Source: Lolium rigidum
Lineage: Eukaryota; Streptophyta; Magnoliopsida; Poales; Poaceae
Direction: 5' to 3'
DNA length: 64,000 bases
NCBI RefSeq assembly: GCF_022539505.1
Contig: NC_061510.1
Span: 266,299,687-266,363,686, forward strand
The translations under genes and the position numbers were made by a program. Under the pieces are notes generated by a model. It was not told the DNA's origin. It searched no databases and was given only the letters and a program-made list of their open reading frames with translations. Each line of letters opens with the position of its first letter. Positions within the stretch are counted from its first letter, which is position 1. Positions 51,473 through 64,000 of this stretch are shown here, piece by piece.

Positions 51473-54145
51473 GCATCCGTTGATGAACGAGAGGTGGAAA
51501 CACTTTTGACTACTCCGTCCCACTCCGGATCTTATGGTTAACACGGGTATTACGGCACAAGAATCATCGGCGACATTTGTTGTTTAATCCTAGATGGATA
51601 TAAACCCGTGCAATGGAACCTCCACCATATCAACACAATCCATGGTTCCATTGCCCACCACATAGTCATATTCATAGTTATGAAAGTAGTGGTTTTGATT
51701 TTTATGCAATAGTGATAACCATAGTACTTTGCAAGTAATTTGATAAAGATAATCAAATGACATGAGCAAGTGATGAACTTGCCTTTCTTGGCTGCAAGAT
51801 TATGCGGACAAGGTCTTCGATACGCAATAACTCCAAATTCTGAAATAGCATCATCGTCCGGTAAGGACGATGTTTAAAAGATTGGCAAGGATGCAATAAT
51901 GCATAAGTATGAGATGCAATCGCTCTAAGCGTGACCTAACCCCGATGATTTAGGATCAGTGAGTTGTAATGATTAGTTCAGGGTGTGTTGCACTTTTAGA
52001 GTGATTCACAAACAAGGTTCTTATTCAGGTTTGTGTTGTTTTAGAATTATAAGCAAGTGGCAAAATGAATAGTAATAATCATACACAACCAGGAATAGTA
52101 GTCGTATAATAAGTAAAGAGCAGCTTGTCAATTTTAAGTCCTATAATACATGGTTGATGATTACTTATTATATAATTAAAAAGAATAACTTTTGAAGAAC
52201 ATGTTCTTTAATAAGGAACAAGTATGGTAATTAGGTTAAGGGGTTCTAGGGTTGACTATGGTTTTAGTTAGTTTTCGGAGTAAGTATTAGATGGATCCAA
52301 ACAGGGTTGGATTCATTAATAACTAGGGCTTGTATGGATTGAGTTAATGCCTAAGCATCCTAAGCAATTCATTATACATGGTTGTTGTCAAAGTGAGTTT
52401 ATCTTGCTAGTGATAGCTAGCTAAGGTTGATAGGTCCTTATAAGCGGTGGTTGATGATGATTTCTTATCTTCTTCAAAAGAATAACTTTTGAAGAACATT
52501 CTTCTTAATTAATAAGAAGTATTTCAATTAAGGTTGAGGTTGTCTAGGATTTACTGTTGGTTCTGTTAAGTAAGGAATAATTGGCTTCTAAATAGGATGG
52601 TTGATAATTGGTATCCAACACTAGTAGGGTTTAGTGGAGCCGGAATGTAATACAAATAGTAGGTGTAGTTACTATTAGGGTTCATCACAATGGTGTGGTG
52701 CTAAATAGGGATAATTAATAATGATGGCTTTGGTAGTAGAATCTAGAGTTCACACTTGGTTGACCCTAATTGATCATTTAGGTTTGATGAACACATGGGA
52801 TGCTATTTAGTAGTGATAGGGTTCCCATATTTTATGTGGATTTTTACTAGTATTTAGTTGTTAGATATGGATATATGATAACTAATGAAGTGACATGATC
52901 ACATGTTATTTGGGATTTTGGTTTGGAAACCATTTAGGTTTCACACATAAAATAATGGAGCTAGGTTCTAAATGGTATTAGGGTTTTAGGATCCCCCATG
53001 AAATTCTGGGTTATCATTTGGTTTCTAATGGATCTAGGGTTTCCTAACTACCCTATAATTCTTGGAGTTAACTTCATTAAGTAAATTGAAGTTATTAATA
53101 ATTTTTGAAATTAAATTAATGTTAGATATGGCATTTTACTATTTTTAAATAATTAATAATTAAGATGATTATTAATTAGGGTTTAAACTTCCACTAAAAA
53201 AAATTTACAAAATAACAAATAAAGAAAAAAATAGCTTTAATGTTTTCTTTATTTTTCTTACTGGTTTTTATTTATTTTAAAAGGTTTTACTATTTATTGA
53301 ATTTTAATTCAATTTAGAATTAAAGAAAAGGCTTATTTAATAAGTATTAAATAATGAATTTCTTTTTTAAAAAAAAATATAAATTTCATTTTATATTTTT
53401 ATTGGATAGAATTTACTCTTATAAGAATTTTGATATCTTATTTGTATTTTTCTGAGCTTTTATGAATTTTCTATATTATTTCAAAGTTTCAGGCATTTTC
53501 TGTAATTTGAAATTAAAAAGGAATGCTAAAACTACACAGGCAGAATACCCACACGATCAATGACTGGTGGGGCTTAGCCATGCTGGCCGCCACGGTGGCA
53601 ACGACGTGGCTACAATGACCACCACCGGCGGCAGTGGCGATGGTCGCCGGCGCTGTAGGGTTCCCGCGGGGTTGTGAGTGGGCGTGTTAGAACGAGGACA
53701 ACGAGGCGATGCTGATGGTGGCGGCGCCGCTCCGATTTGGTCACCGGAGCGTGCCCGGCGGCGAGGTGCGGCTACGGTGGTCACGGGCTAGCGACGTGGT
53801 GGCGCTTCGGCATGCAATCGGGCTAAGCGAGCACACCATGAGATCGAGGAGCTCACCAGGAGCATGATGCGCGAGACGGCGAGACTTGCCGGGGCCTGTG
53901 TCGCCGGAATCGTCTGCTCCCGTCGTCGGAGAAGACGAGCTCGACGGCGGCGCTACGGTCCGGTCGGGGTCGATTCCTCAGGCTGGTGGAGCAAGTCGAG
54001 GGTGGCGGTGACGATGGAACCAACGGCGGTTCCAGGGGAAGCTCCGAACGGCGGCGATGGTCGACGTCCGGCTCAGGTAGGGTTTCGGATTGGGGAAATT
54101 TTAGCAGAGGAGGAAGAAAACCGAGGCTAGGGCTTGTCCCGGGGC

Positions 54146-54152
54146 TTTTATA
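54146..54152 (-). promoter_or_regulatory. TATA box in the L1 3' LTR
   Basis: Sense GCCGTATAAAAGCCCC at the edge of the GC-rich island. If used, U3 would be about 2.7 kb and R plus U5 about 3.8 kb. The counterpart in the 5' LTR is 63464-63470. Confidence 0.6.
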
Positions 54153-56863
54153 CGGCGTCGGAGTGTGCCTCGTCACGTCGTCGAGGAAGGAGAGGGCGCC
54201 AGCGCGAGGAGAAGCCGATCACGACGTCGAGGTGGCCTCCATGCGCCAGGAAGAGATGAGGACGAGCTCGTCCTCGTGATATTTAGACGAAGGGGTATGG
54301 GCTGTGGTTGTTGGGCTCGGTTGAGGGCCAGTGTTGGGCTGTGGTGCTGGGCTGCACCGTGGGCTGCTCGGCCAGGTAAGTCCAGGTAGGTTTTTCTCTC
54401 CTCTTTTCTTTTTCTGTTTTTATTTTCTGTTTTAAAATTTCATTTTATGTTTTGCTGATTCAAATTCAACATGAATTTGCAGGTATCTCGGTTATTTAAA
54501 TCCTATTAATTCTATTTAGAAGAATCACTATGTCACTGGATTGCTTAACACAAATATATTGTTTTATTTGTATGTTTGGGAGCTTTATTCCAAATTTCAA
54601 TTAAACATGAGTTTATGTATTCATTTTATTCTAGGTTTTTCTTGTGAATCAAATCCTTTGGAATGTTTGTAGTTGATACTTTGAACTCAAAGTATTTCAG
54701 AGATTAGTATCAGGACTTAGTTTCCATTTGGGGAGTGATCCCTTGCTTATTATTTGATGTGCATAATTATATGTTAACAAATTTGAACATAAGATTTAAT
54801 TGATGGACACTTCTAGAGTCCCAATATGATTTACCTAATGACACATGGGTTGGAACTTAATTGTGGTTTAGATTTTAGTTGTGATCACCCAAGTGATACA
54901 CCCTAGGGTTGAGATATAATTCTAGGATGTAGATATGAGTGACACCATGTTGTACTTGCTAGGATCTAATTTCCCTAACTAAAATAAGATGGTTACTTGC
55001 TTCCTTGTTATTATTCTCATTTAGTTATTAAGGTTCTGAGAATTGTTTCTCTCTAATACCAATGGACTTTATTTATATCCTTAATCTATCATTAAAGTAA
55101 TTAAAGTAGTTATGGTTCTTTTTATAGTTAACTATGGTCATATGGATGGATGGTTTCTCACCATATTAAGTATGGAGTTTTACTCTAAGGTTTTCTTAGG
55201 TTCCTTAATTTGGGAATAAATGAAATATAGATGTGGTAGGTTTCTACTTATGATCACCAAGTGATTCACAAGTTTAGGTTGGAATATAAGCCTTGGTTAG
55301 TTTACTAGTGATCTCCCTATAATTTCATGTGGTGAATGATATCTACTTATCATATAGGTTTTAACTTATAGCTTATTCTTCTATTTCTCCAAAGCATGAT
55401 CATGGCATCATCATGAGCAACTTATTCTCAATGTCTTATACTCCCACTTATTATTTTGGAATGGATTATTCTAGGATTCTACTCAAGGAATGATGATAGG
55501 ATTATCTAAGCATGTGGTCTGCCTAAGAATTCTACCTTGCTATCTTATGTAGCTTGTTCTTCAGGAATTCTGATAAATCTGCATCTTGTGGCATGCCTCC
55601 ACCTCCTAGCTGCTTCATCTTGATCCTAACTATTTTATGAAATGGCTCAATGTGTTGGTCTTCTTGCATCAAGGTGCAAGATGATGGGATGAATGAAGTG
55701 TGAGACTCCTTTTATAGGCTTGGGCATGCTCTAATATCTTGACACATAGGTGGATGACTCTTGTTTTAATTTGATGAGTAAGGTGCTTGGTTGTCATGCT
55801 CTCATCTATAGCAATCCTTTAAGCATGAGGTGGCATTGCTTAGGATGCAAGCTATGTAGATATTTTCATCCTATGTGGCTTTGGTATTATCCTCTCATGT
55901 GATTTATTTTTGGATGGCCAAGTGGCTTTTGTTACTAAATATCTTGGGAATGATTTTATGCTTGTGGTTGAGTCCCTATATCATATGTGATTGTGTTTAT
56001 ATTGTAATTGGGATCAAAATGTGAAGAATAAGAATTATACCCCAATTTTGAATGATGATTTTGATTTCACCAAGGCATGATCATATAAGTTTCAAAGTAC
56101 TCATAGTTTATTTTATTCAAATAGTTTGAACTATAATTCGTAATGTAAACGAATTTAGTTTTGTAATATTCCACATATTTAATAAGTTATGCTAAAAATC
56201 AGGATGTGTGGCTTTTATGCACTTGGGCCCTTGTGTTTTACCATATTTGGTAATTAGTTTTAAAGTGAATTCAATTGTACCTCAAGGTAGTTGCTTAACT
56301 TTTAAGTGTTAATAATTTAGAGTGTGCTTCTTATCTCTTTAATGATTATATACCTCTCCCATCTCTAGGGTTTAATGATAAACTTTTGTTGGTGTTAAGT
56401 TCAAGAATTTAGTTCAAGAATTACCATGAGGTTCATGGTAAGAACATGGGTTAGTTTAAGACATGGAAAAGATAAGTGAAGAATGGGTTCTCCATTATTG
56501 TTACTTGATTTCCAATTGAATAGATGTTCTTATGTTATGGCAAGGAATACCATGTTATGATCTTTTATAAGATCAAGTAGTTGATCCTTGATTAAAGGGT
56601 TGTTGTGTTAGTTTTAATTCCATTTGATCTAACCCCTTAGATCAAATTATCTCTACTCAAAACAAGGTTTTAGCAAAGTCACATTGAGGTTTATAGCGCT
56701 TGACTTGATGGGCTACTTCAATTCCACCAAGGTCAAGTGAAACTTCGATTCATCGTGGATTGTTTTACTTTAAAGCGCGAAAATTCCCCAGATTTTCTAT
56801 GCATGAATGCAATGCACACATCTGTTTCCTCTATTTTGTAACCCCAATACCTGGGATATTACG

Positions 56864-56876
56864 GTCTCTACCCCTT
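56864..56876 (-). promoter_or_regulatory. L1 polypurine tract
   Basis: Sense AAGGGGTAGAGAC directly before the 3' LTR. Confidence 0.82.
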
Positions 56877-59611
56877 AAACTAAACTTCGTCCTCGAAGTT
56901 TGATCTCTCTCACGTTTCCGAAGTGTGGATCCGACTTGTGCGGACCAAATCTTTTCTCGAACTCCATGGTGATCTTACTCGGATATAATTGAATATATCC
57001 CTTGTCCAGATTCTTCCTGGAATCCAGTAGGGTTTGTCTCTGAACATTAGTTTCTTACTCCAGTTCTCCGATACCTATCTCTGAGCCATGGCTTCTAACT
57101 TTAATTATTTATTTTCTTTCAACTCTATAAGCTTGTTTCCTTTTTTCATTGAATAATCAATGATGGGACTTCTTCTGGTGCTGCTAGTCTTAACTAAAGA
57201 CTAATTGGATAACATTCTCCTATTTGATAAAATAGGTCTTTGTTTTTCCATTACTACCAAAAGTGCAGTAATGGTACTTGGTAAGGCACTTACCATGGAA
57301 ATGGTTGTGATGGTTTATTTCCCTAGGAATGGATTAGACTCATTTAGTCCATCCAATCAGAGTTTATAATTGATACCGATAACTATTTTGGGTTATTTAG
57401 GTTCCATGGAAGGAATCATTCTATTAGTATTTAGGTTTGGTATAATCAATATCCTTCGGTCTTTGGCCTTCTCAAGCTGTATTTGGTCTCCGATATTTCC
57501 TTTATCCAACTTCCTTAGCCTTAATTTACTTGGGCTATCATACTTCTGAGTAAGTATTACTCACTTTCTCAAGTTACAGTCCACTTCTTACTTCCTCGAA
57601 GTATAAACCTCGGCTTTTGGTCTGACATCCTTCTGAAAGTAATGTCCAACAATCTTATGAAAATAAGATCGAACTTCCTCTCAGTTCAGACCTTCGGTTT
57701 CTATCTAACTTAAAGTATTGAGTCATTGTACATCCAACTCAATCTTTACTCTACCCCTTAGAGTTTACTTATGTTCTTTGACTCCTTTTTATTCCAACCA
57801 TTGGATTGATGGTTAGAATATTAGTCTAGGTGTAGCTTGTGGTTTATATTCATCTAAGGTCTTGTGAAGAATCCTTGTGGTGTGTCCACTCAATTGTGGA
57901 CATCCAATGTGAATCCTTCAACTAAATGATTATAGGTCTAGCTATTTGGCTGACAAAATTTTTATTTGTTCACACTTTTGTTATAATTAATTAAATCGTG
58001 GACTATTTGATATCTAAAAATGGATTCTATTATAGGTTCTGATCAACTGGACGAGACATCTTCTACTTTATCTCGCAGATATTATATCAATTGTGGTCTT
58101 TTGATATCGACTATGGTCTTCTTATGTCTGCTATGTTTTCATATATCACCTTCCTTCATTCAGGGTTTATTTTGCAAGAAAACCACTAGCTGACACTATG
58201 ATTATAGTATTCTAAGTGATTTCCCATGCATTCCCTCTTCCATGATGACTAGGGATCTGCTTGAGCTTCACCATAATCATCATATTTCTCACCTTCATGC
58301 TTCTTATGTACTAAAGTACTCCTCTGTTGAGGTAAAACATGAGTTTTGGATTGGTACTTCCTTCAGAGTATTGTGGTTACTTCCCACAACTTTTATTCCT
58401 ATGTGTGATGAACCTTCATCTTGTCTTCGGAATCTTCCAGAATTCGTCACTTCCTCACACGTTTACCATTACCCTCTAGATCTATAGCATCAAGTAAGAA
58501 CTTGATATCGCAACATGCGTTTGCATACCAAAGTCAAACTTCATGTATGGATCTAGTCAAACAATGAAAATCCAATAAAATCCAAGAAGATTCAGCTTTG
58601 TGCTTATAATACACATCATCATAAGCCTGAATATGATTGTTGAGTAAGACATCTCTAAACATCAGGCTGAGATGTGTAGTATATAACACCACATGAGATA
58701 GGTTTTATCGTGATACTTAGCACGAAGATATGGCATTCTACTATTGGTTGTATCAACATTTACCTTAATTGCACAATTGCAATGAGATAAACTTGAAACA
58801 AAGTGGTCTAGGATAGTTAAGGTTAACCTAATTTTCTTTGGACTTACTAACAAATTATTATACCATATATAAGTGCTATTGAGGACTATTTTGTCTGATA
58901 CCACTAGTTCTAATATGGTTACTCGGAATACATATTTATTAGGATATAGCTCCTATACTTCTAAGTGTTTCTACCATAAGCATATGGTCATGATGTGCTT
59001 GGCACACTTCCCATACTTTTGGAACACAGTTCTTGTTCTATTGTCTGGTTTCTTATTGTTCTCCTCCTAAATGTTTATGATGTTCTATTCCATCACATAA
59101 TGATTCTCAGGTGTATCATATATGATTTCTATCTCTACCATGTAAGTAGTCATATATTATTCCTATTTCTCTTCCTTACCTCCCATGATTGACTCATCAT
59201 GGTCTATACTACCTCACATAACTCATATTCATTCCTTACTATCAGTTGTTTTTACACGTTTGTATAATTTACTTACCAATTACATGTGTTGGTACACATC
59301 TTCCAATAGGATATCTTCCTTATGGTTGTATCCTCTCTTTGGACTACCATGTATTGTATACCAACTGGGGTCTACTCATCTATTGTTTAAGGACTTCATG
59401 GTGTACTACATGTTTGGGATTAGCTAACTAACTTTATTTTATCTTGGTAAGCTAGATAAGAAATGTTGACTCAAGTGTGCCAGGATTATTCTCAAGTGAA
59501 TATCCATCTCAAGTCATAAAAAGTATTTGGTTTACCTAGGACACTTCCTATAGACACTACCAATCCTATAGGTCTCCTTTAAAGGGTATTAATCCTAGGG
59601 TCAAAGCATTT
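56877..59611 (-). other. L1 internal domain, non-coding
   Basis: AT-rich; the longest frames are about 80 codons, lack similarity to gag or pol, and are broken on both strands. Nothing else is recognisable. Confidence 0.8.
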
Positions 59612-59623
59612 GCTCTGATACCA
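59612..59623 (-). promoter_or_regulatory. L1 primer binding site, initiator tRNA-Met
   Basis: Sense TGGTATCAGAGC, two bases from the 5' LTR. Confidence 0.9.
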
Positions 59624-59625
59624 AC

Positions 59626-62600
59626 TGTGGTGACCCGGCATACCACTGCATGGTGTAGTATGCAAGTCCGATATAACACCAATGAAACACCGTTCCACTA
59701 GTATTATATCGCTCGAGTGGTACAACGAAACATATGCGGGTCCAAGGCATGTCTATAGAATTACAACACTGACTCTTTACAAAAGATTCACACAGCCTCC
59801 TACTTTACAATGAGGTAAAACTGCAACTAAACTCCAGAAGAACGACTCGTAGTCTAGACTTATCACGAACTCTATTTGTAGAGTATTTATCTAGCTATAG
59901 AGGCTATGAATAGATTCTAGCTAAGTAGGAGCTAGGTTTAGGAAGCTAGTTCCATTCTAAGGCTAAACTAGGTTTTCTCCTTGTTGGATGTGGTATCTGA
60001 CTCATCTGACAGGGTCCTGTCTTGTGAAGTAGTTGTTGACTCCTCGGCCTTCGAGTTGCACTGTAGATCCTCCTTCGATGCCTCCATATCTAAGCAGGGG
60101 ATTTAAGAGTGGGATGAGTACGAGCGTACTCAACAAGTTCATTATAGGAAAGAGGTGTTTAATGCACTAGCTACGGCATTAGACCGGAAAGTCTAATACC
60201 AATGCAGGTTTTCATAACCATTTCTTCAAAAGGTTGCTTTTATTCGGAAGAACTATGTCCGTCGGCCTTCACCGGTTTACTAGAACTTCATTGAGCTCCT
60301 TTCCGGCCGCGTTCGCAGTTCCATATCCCGGAACGGGGAGTGACAGGTCACGGTTCATTACACTCTGCAGAGGTGTGTTGCTTTACCCATAAGAGATCTT
60401 AACCTTGGTGCCAACCGGGCGCGCAACCCGTCCACACTTCCTATGGTGTGAGGCCCGGTATAAGGTCTAGCCAATCATGTTCCTCCGCTACCTCGAACAC
60501 CCACCCTTTGTTGCATACCCCGACCCCGGGTCCTCGTCGGTCCCATTATTCCCGTAATTTCGGGGTGGACCCCGACCACGACAACAGTTTGGGACTCGTT
60601 AACCAAACTCCTTCGCCGGTAGCTGCAACCCATCATAGACCACATTACCGTGGGGAATTAGAAGGGGATCCCCACCCTCAAGTTGTTCCGCAAGCAATAA
60701 CCGCTACGGTAAGCAACAGCTATACCGTGGGGAATTAGAAGGGGCTCCCCACCCTCAAGTTACTCCGCAAGACACAACTGCTACGGTAAGCGCATCCGTT
60801 GATGAACGAGAGGTGGAAACACTTTTGACTACTCCGTCCCACTCCGGATCTTATGGTTAACACGGGTATTACGGCACAAGAATCATCGGCGACATTTGTT
60901 GTTTAATCCTAGATGGATATAAACCCGTGCAATGGAACCTCCACCATATCAACACAATCCATGGTTCCATTGCCCACCACATAGTCATATTCATAGTTAT
61001 GAAAGTAGTGGTTTTGATTTTTATGCAATAGTGATAACCATAGTACTTTGCAAGTAATTTGATAAAGATAATCAAATGACATGAGCAAGTGATGAACTTG
61101 CCTTTCTTGGCTGCAAGATTATGCAGACAAGGTCTTCGATACGCAATAACTCCAAATTCTGAAATAGCATCATCGTCCGGTAAGGACGATGTTTAAAAGA
61201 TTGGCAAGGATGCAATAATGCATAAGTATGAGATGCAATCGCTCTAAGCGTGACCTAACCCCGATGATTTAGGATCGGTGAGTTGTAATGATTAGTTCGG
61301 GGTGTGTTGCACTTTTAGAGTGATTCACAAACAAGGTTCTTATTCAGGTTTGTGTTGTTTTAGAATTATAAGCAAGTGGCAAAATGAATAGTAATAATCA
61401 TACACAACCAGGAATAGTAGTCTGTATAATAAGTAAAGAGCGAGTTGTCAATTTTAAGTCCTATAATACATGGTTGATGATTACTTATTATATAATTAAA
61501 AAGAATAACTTTTGAAGAACATGTTCTTTAATAAGGAACAAGTATGGTAATTAGGTTAAGGGGTTCTAGGGTTGACTATGGTTTTAGTTAGTTTCTGGAG
61601 TAAGTATTAGATGGATCCAAACAGGGTTGGATTCATTAATAACTAGGGCTTGTATGGATTGAGTTAATGCCTAAGCATCCTAAGCAATTCATTATACATG
61701 GTTGTTGTCAAAGTGAGTTTATCTTGCTAGTGATAGCTAGCTAAGGTTGATAGGTCCTTATAAGCAGGGTTGATGATGATTTCTTATCTTCTTCAAAAGA
61801 ATAACTTTTGAAGAACATTCTTCTTAATTAATAAGAAGTATTTCAATTAAGGTTGAGGTTGTCTAGGATTTACTGTTGGTTCTGTTAAGTAAGGAATAAT
61901 TGGCTTCTAAATAGGATGGTTGATAATTGGTATCCAACACTAGTAGGGTTTAGTGGAGCTAGGAATGTAATACAAATAGTAGGTGTAGTTACTATTAGGG
62001 TTCATCACAATGGTGTGGTGCTAAATAGGGATAATTAATAATGATGGCTTTGGTAGTAGAATCTAGAGTTCACACTTGGTTGACCCTAATTGATCATTTA
62101 GGTTTGATGAACACATGGGATGCTATTTAGTAGTGATAGGGTTCCCATATTTTATGTGGATTTTAACTAGTATTTAGTCTGTTAGATATGGATATATGAT
62201 AACTAATGAAGTGACATGATCACATGTTATTTGGGATTTTGGTTTGGAAACCATTTAGGTTTCACACATAAAATAATGGAGCTAGGTTCTAAATGGTATT
62301 AGGGTTTTAGGATCCCCATGAAATTCCGGGTTATCATTTGGTTTCTAATGGATCTAGGGTTTCCTAACTACCCTATAATTCTTGGAGTTAACTTCATTAA
62401 GTAAATTGAAGTTATTAATAATTTTTGAAATTAAATTAATGTTAGATATGGCATTTTACTATTTTTAAATAATTAATAATTAAGATGATTATTAATTAGG
62501 GTTTAAACTTCCACTAAAAAAAATTTACAAAATAACAAATAAAGAAAAAAATAGCTTTAATGTTTTCTTTATTTTTCTTACTGGTTTTTATTTATTTTAA

Positions 62601-64000
62601 AAGGTTTTACTATTTATTGAATTTTAATTCAATTTAGAATTAAAGAAAAGGCTTATTTAATAAGTATTAAATAATGAATTTCTTTTTTTTAAAAAAAATA
62701 TAAATTTCATTTTATATTTTTATTGGATAGAATTTACTCTTATAAGAATTTTGATATCTTATTTGTATTTTTCTGAGCTTTTATGAATTTTCTATATTAT
62801 TTCAAAGTTTCAGGCATTTTCTGTAATTTGAAATTAAAAAGGAATGCTAAAACTACACAGGCAGAATACCCACACAGTCAATGACTGGTGGGGCTTAGCC
62901 ATGCTGGCCGCCACGGTGGCAACGACGTGGCTACAATGACCACCACCGGCGGCAGTGGCGATGGTCGCCGGCGCTGTAGGGTTCCCGCGGGGTTGTGAGT
63001 GGGCGTGTTAGAACGAGGACAACGAGGCGATGCTGATGGTGGCGGCGCCGCTCCGATTTGGTCACCGGAGCGTGCCCGGCGGCGAGGTGCGGCTACGGTG
63101 GTCACGGGCTAGCGACGTGGTGGCGCTTCGGCATGCAATCGGGCTAAGCGAGCACACCATGAGATCGAGGAGCTCACCGGGAGCATGATGCGCGAGACGG
63201 CGAGACTTGCCGGGGCTGTGTCGCCGGAATCGTCCGCTCCGTCGTCGGAGAAGACGAGCTCGACGGCGGCGCTACGGTCCGGTCGGGGTCGATTCCTCGG
63301 GCTGGTGGAGCAAGTCGAGGGTGGCGGTGACGATGGAACCAACGGCGGTTCCGGGGAAGCTCCGAACGGCGGCGATGGTCGACGTCCGGCTCAGGTAGGG
63401 TTTCGGATTGGGGAAATTTTAGCAGAGGAGGAAGAAAACCGAGGCTAGGGCTTGTCCCGGGGCTTTTATACGGCGTCGGAGTGTGCCTCGTCACGTCGTC
63501 GAGGAAGGAGAGGGCGCCAGCGCGAGGAGAAGCCGATCACGACGTCGAGGTGGCCTCCATGCGCCGGAGAAGAGATGAGGACGAGCTCGTCCTCGTGATA
63601 TTTAGACGAAGGGGTATGGGCTGTGGTTGTTGGGCTCGGTTGAGGGCCGGTGTTGGGCCGTGGTGCTTGGGCTGCACCGTGGGCTGCTCGGCCGGGTAAG
63701 TCCAGGTAGGTTTTTCTCTCCTCTTTTCTTTTTCTGTTTTTATTTTCTGTTTTAAAATTTCATTTTATGTTTTGCTGATTCAAATTCAACATGAATTTGC
63801 AGGTATCTGGTTATTTAAATCCTATTAATTCTATTTAGAAGAATCACTATGTCACTGGATTGCTTAACACAAATATATTGTTTTATTTGTATGTTTGGGC
63901 GCTTTATTCCAAATTTCAATTAAACATGAGTTTATGTATTCATTTTATTCTAGGTTTTTCTTGTGAATCAAATCCTTTGGAATGTTTGTAGTTGATACTT
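59626..64000 (-). repeat. L1 5' LTR, partial (window ends inside it)
   Basis: 4375 bp visible, matching 50305 onward with few substitutions and small gaps by eye. Contains the tandem pair (60646-60791), the GC-rich island (about 62880-63695) and the TATA box (63464-63470), from which transcription would run toward lower coordinates. Confidence 0.9.
63464..63470 (-). promoter_or_regulatory. TATA box in the L1 5' LTR
   Basis: Same GCCGTATAAAAGCCCC context as at 54146. Being in the 5' LTR, this is the copy that would drive L1 transcription. Confidence 0.6.

Larger units (their letters stand above)
50305..56863 (-). repeat. L1 3' LTR, 6559 bp
   Basis: Sense end GGGTCACCACA at 50305; sense start CGTAATATCCC at 56863, where TGTAATATCCC is expected (one T-to-C change). 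It is AT-rich except for a GC-rich island at about 53560-54370. No coding region is credible; ORFs in the island are present on both strands and in all frames. Confidence 0.88.
50305..64000 (-). mobile_element. L1: LARD-like element with 6.56-kb LTRs, continues past the window
   Basis: A 3' LTR at 50305-56863 and a 5' LTR starting at 59626 that matches it to the window end (64000 pairs with about 54680). Between them lie a polypurine tract (56864-56876) and an initiator tRNA-Met primer site (59612-59623), so this is a minus-strand LTR element rather than a segmental duplication. The 2.76-kb internal domain is non-coding. Expected full size is about 15.9 kb, ending near 66.2 kb. This architecture matches large retrotransposon derivatives such as barley Sukkula in kind, with longer LTRs. 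TGTTT (50300-50304) would be one target duplication half. Confidence 0.9.

Noticed and set aside
53557..54389. Genes in the L1 LTR island
   Set aside because: Short frames on both strands, Arg/Pro/Ser-rich by composition, without domains or splice structure.
58242..59431. Short ORFs of 60-80 codons in the L1 internal domain
   Set aside because: Random length for AT-rich DNA, no similarity to gag or pol, no start context or conservation seen.
50305..64000. Plain tandem segmental duplication instead of LTRs
   Set aside because: A primer binding site and a polypurine tract sit exactly at the inner borders of the two copies, and the ends are TG...CA-like.
1..64000. rRNA genes, tRNA genes, microRNA hairpins, CRISPR arrays, bacterial operons
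   Set aside because: No supporting sequence was seen on either strand.

Overview
The window looks like intergenic heterochromatin of a large plant genome, most likely a Pooideae grass (Triticeae or Avena type). That reading rests on family resemblance: a Sabrina-like LTR with a tRNA-Asp primer site, very long-LTR LARD-like DNA, Reina-like gag, and gypsy LTRs of grass type. No intact cellular gene, rRNA, tRNA or CRISPR array was found. Nearly all 64 kb is LTR retrotransposon DNA nested inside other LTR retrotransposons. Families are labelled here by their LTR heads: A (TGATGCGGGGTGG), B (TGATACGGGGCGACC), G (TGATGAGGACATC), S (Sabrina-like, TGATACGTCTCC), R (Reina-like) and L (giant-LTR, LARD-like).

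Left part (1-28132). Element Z (1-9490, minus) has a complete family A element inside it (A1, 2006-8950, TSD AGAAA). Z lies in a family B element H (9491-28132, minus). H is also split by another family B copy (B1, 11087-17115, TSD TATCA) and by a family G element (G1, 18174-25804, plus, TSD CTTGT). G1 carries a solo family G LTR (21814-22745, TSD TCTTG), a 94-bp triple repeat and a GC-rich island of unknown origin. H in turn lies in a pol fragment P (28133-28928).

Right part (28929-64000). Only left ends are seen of a chain of successive insertions: P, S1, A0, A2, B2, G2, B3, R1, L1. Each begins with a clean LTR head inside the previous element, so their right halves are expected beyond the window in reverse order. 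G2 has recognisable gag, protease and reverse transcriptase, all broken. Its RT is cut exactly by the complete Sabrina-like element S2 (40274-46939, TSD CTAAT). L1 has 6.56-kb LTRs and a 2.76-kb internal domain without a convincing ORF.

Working together: A1, B1, G1, S2 and L1 have primer sites, polypurine tracts and target duplications but no polymerase, so they look non-autonomous and must have moved in trans. Families A and B encode a Cys-rich protein of unknown function with repeated NFSF-type motifs. In families A, B and G the last reading frame crosses the polypurine tract and ends inside the 3' LTR. All identities are from reading the sequence; no database search was run.
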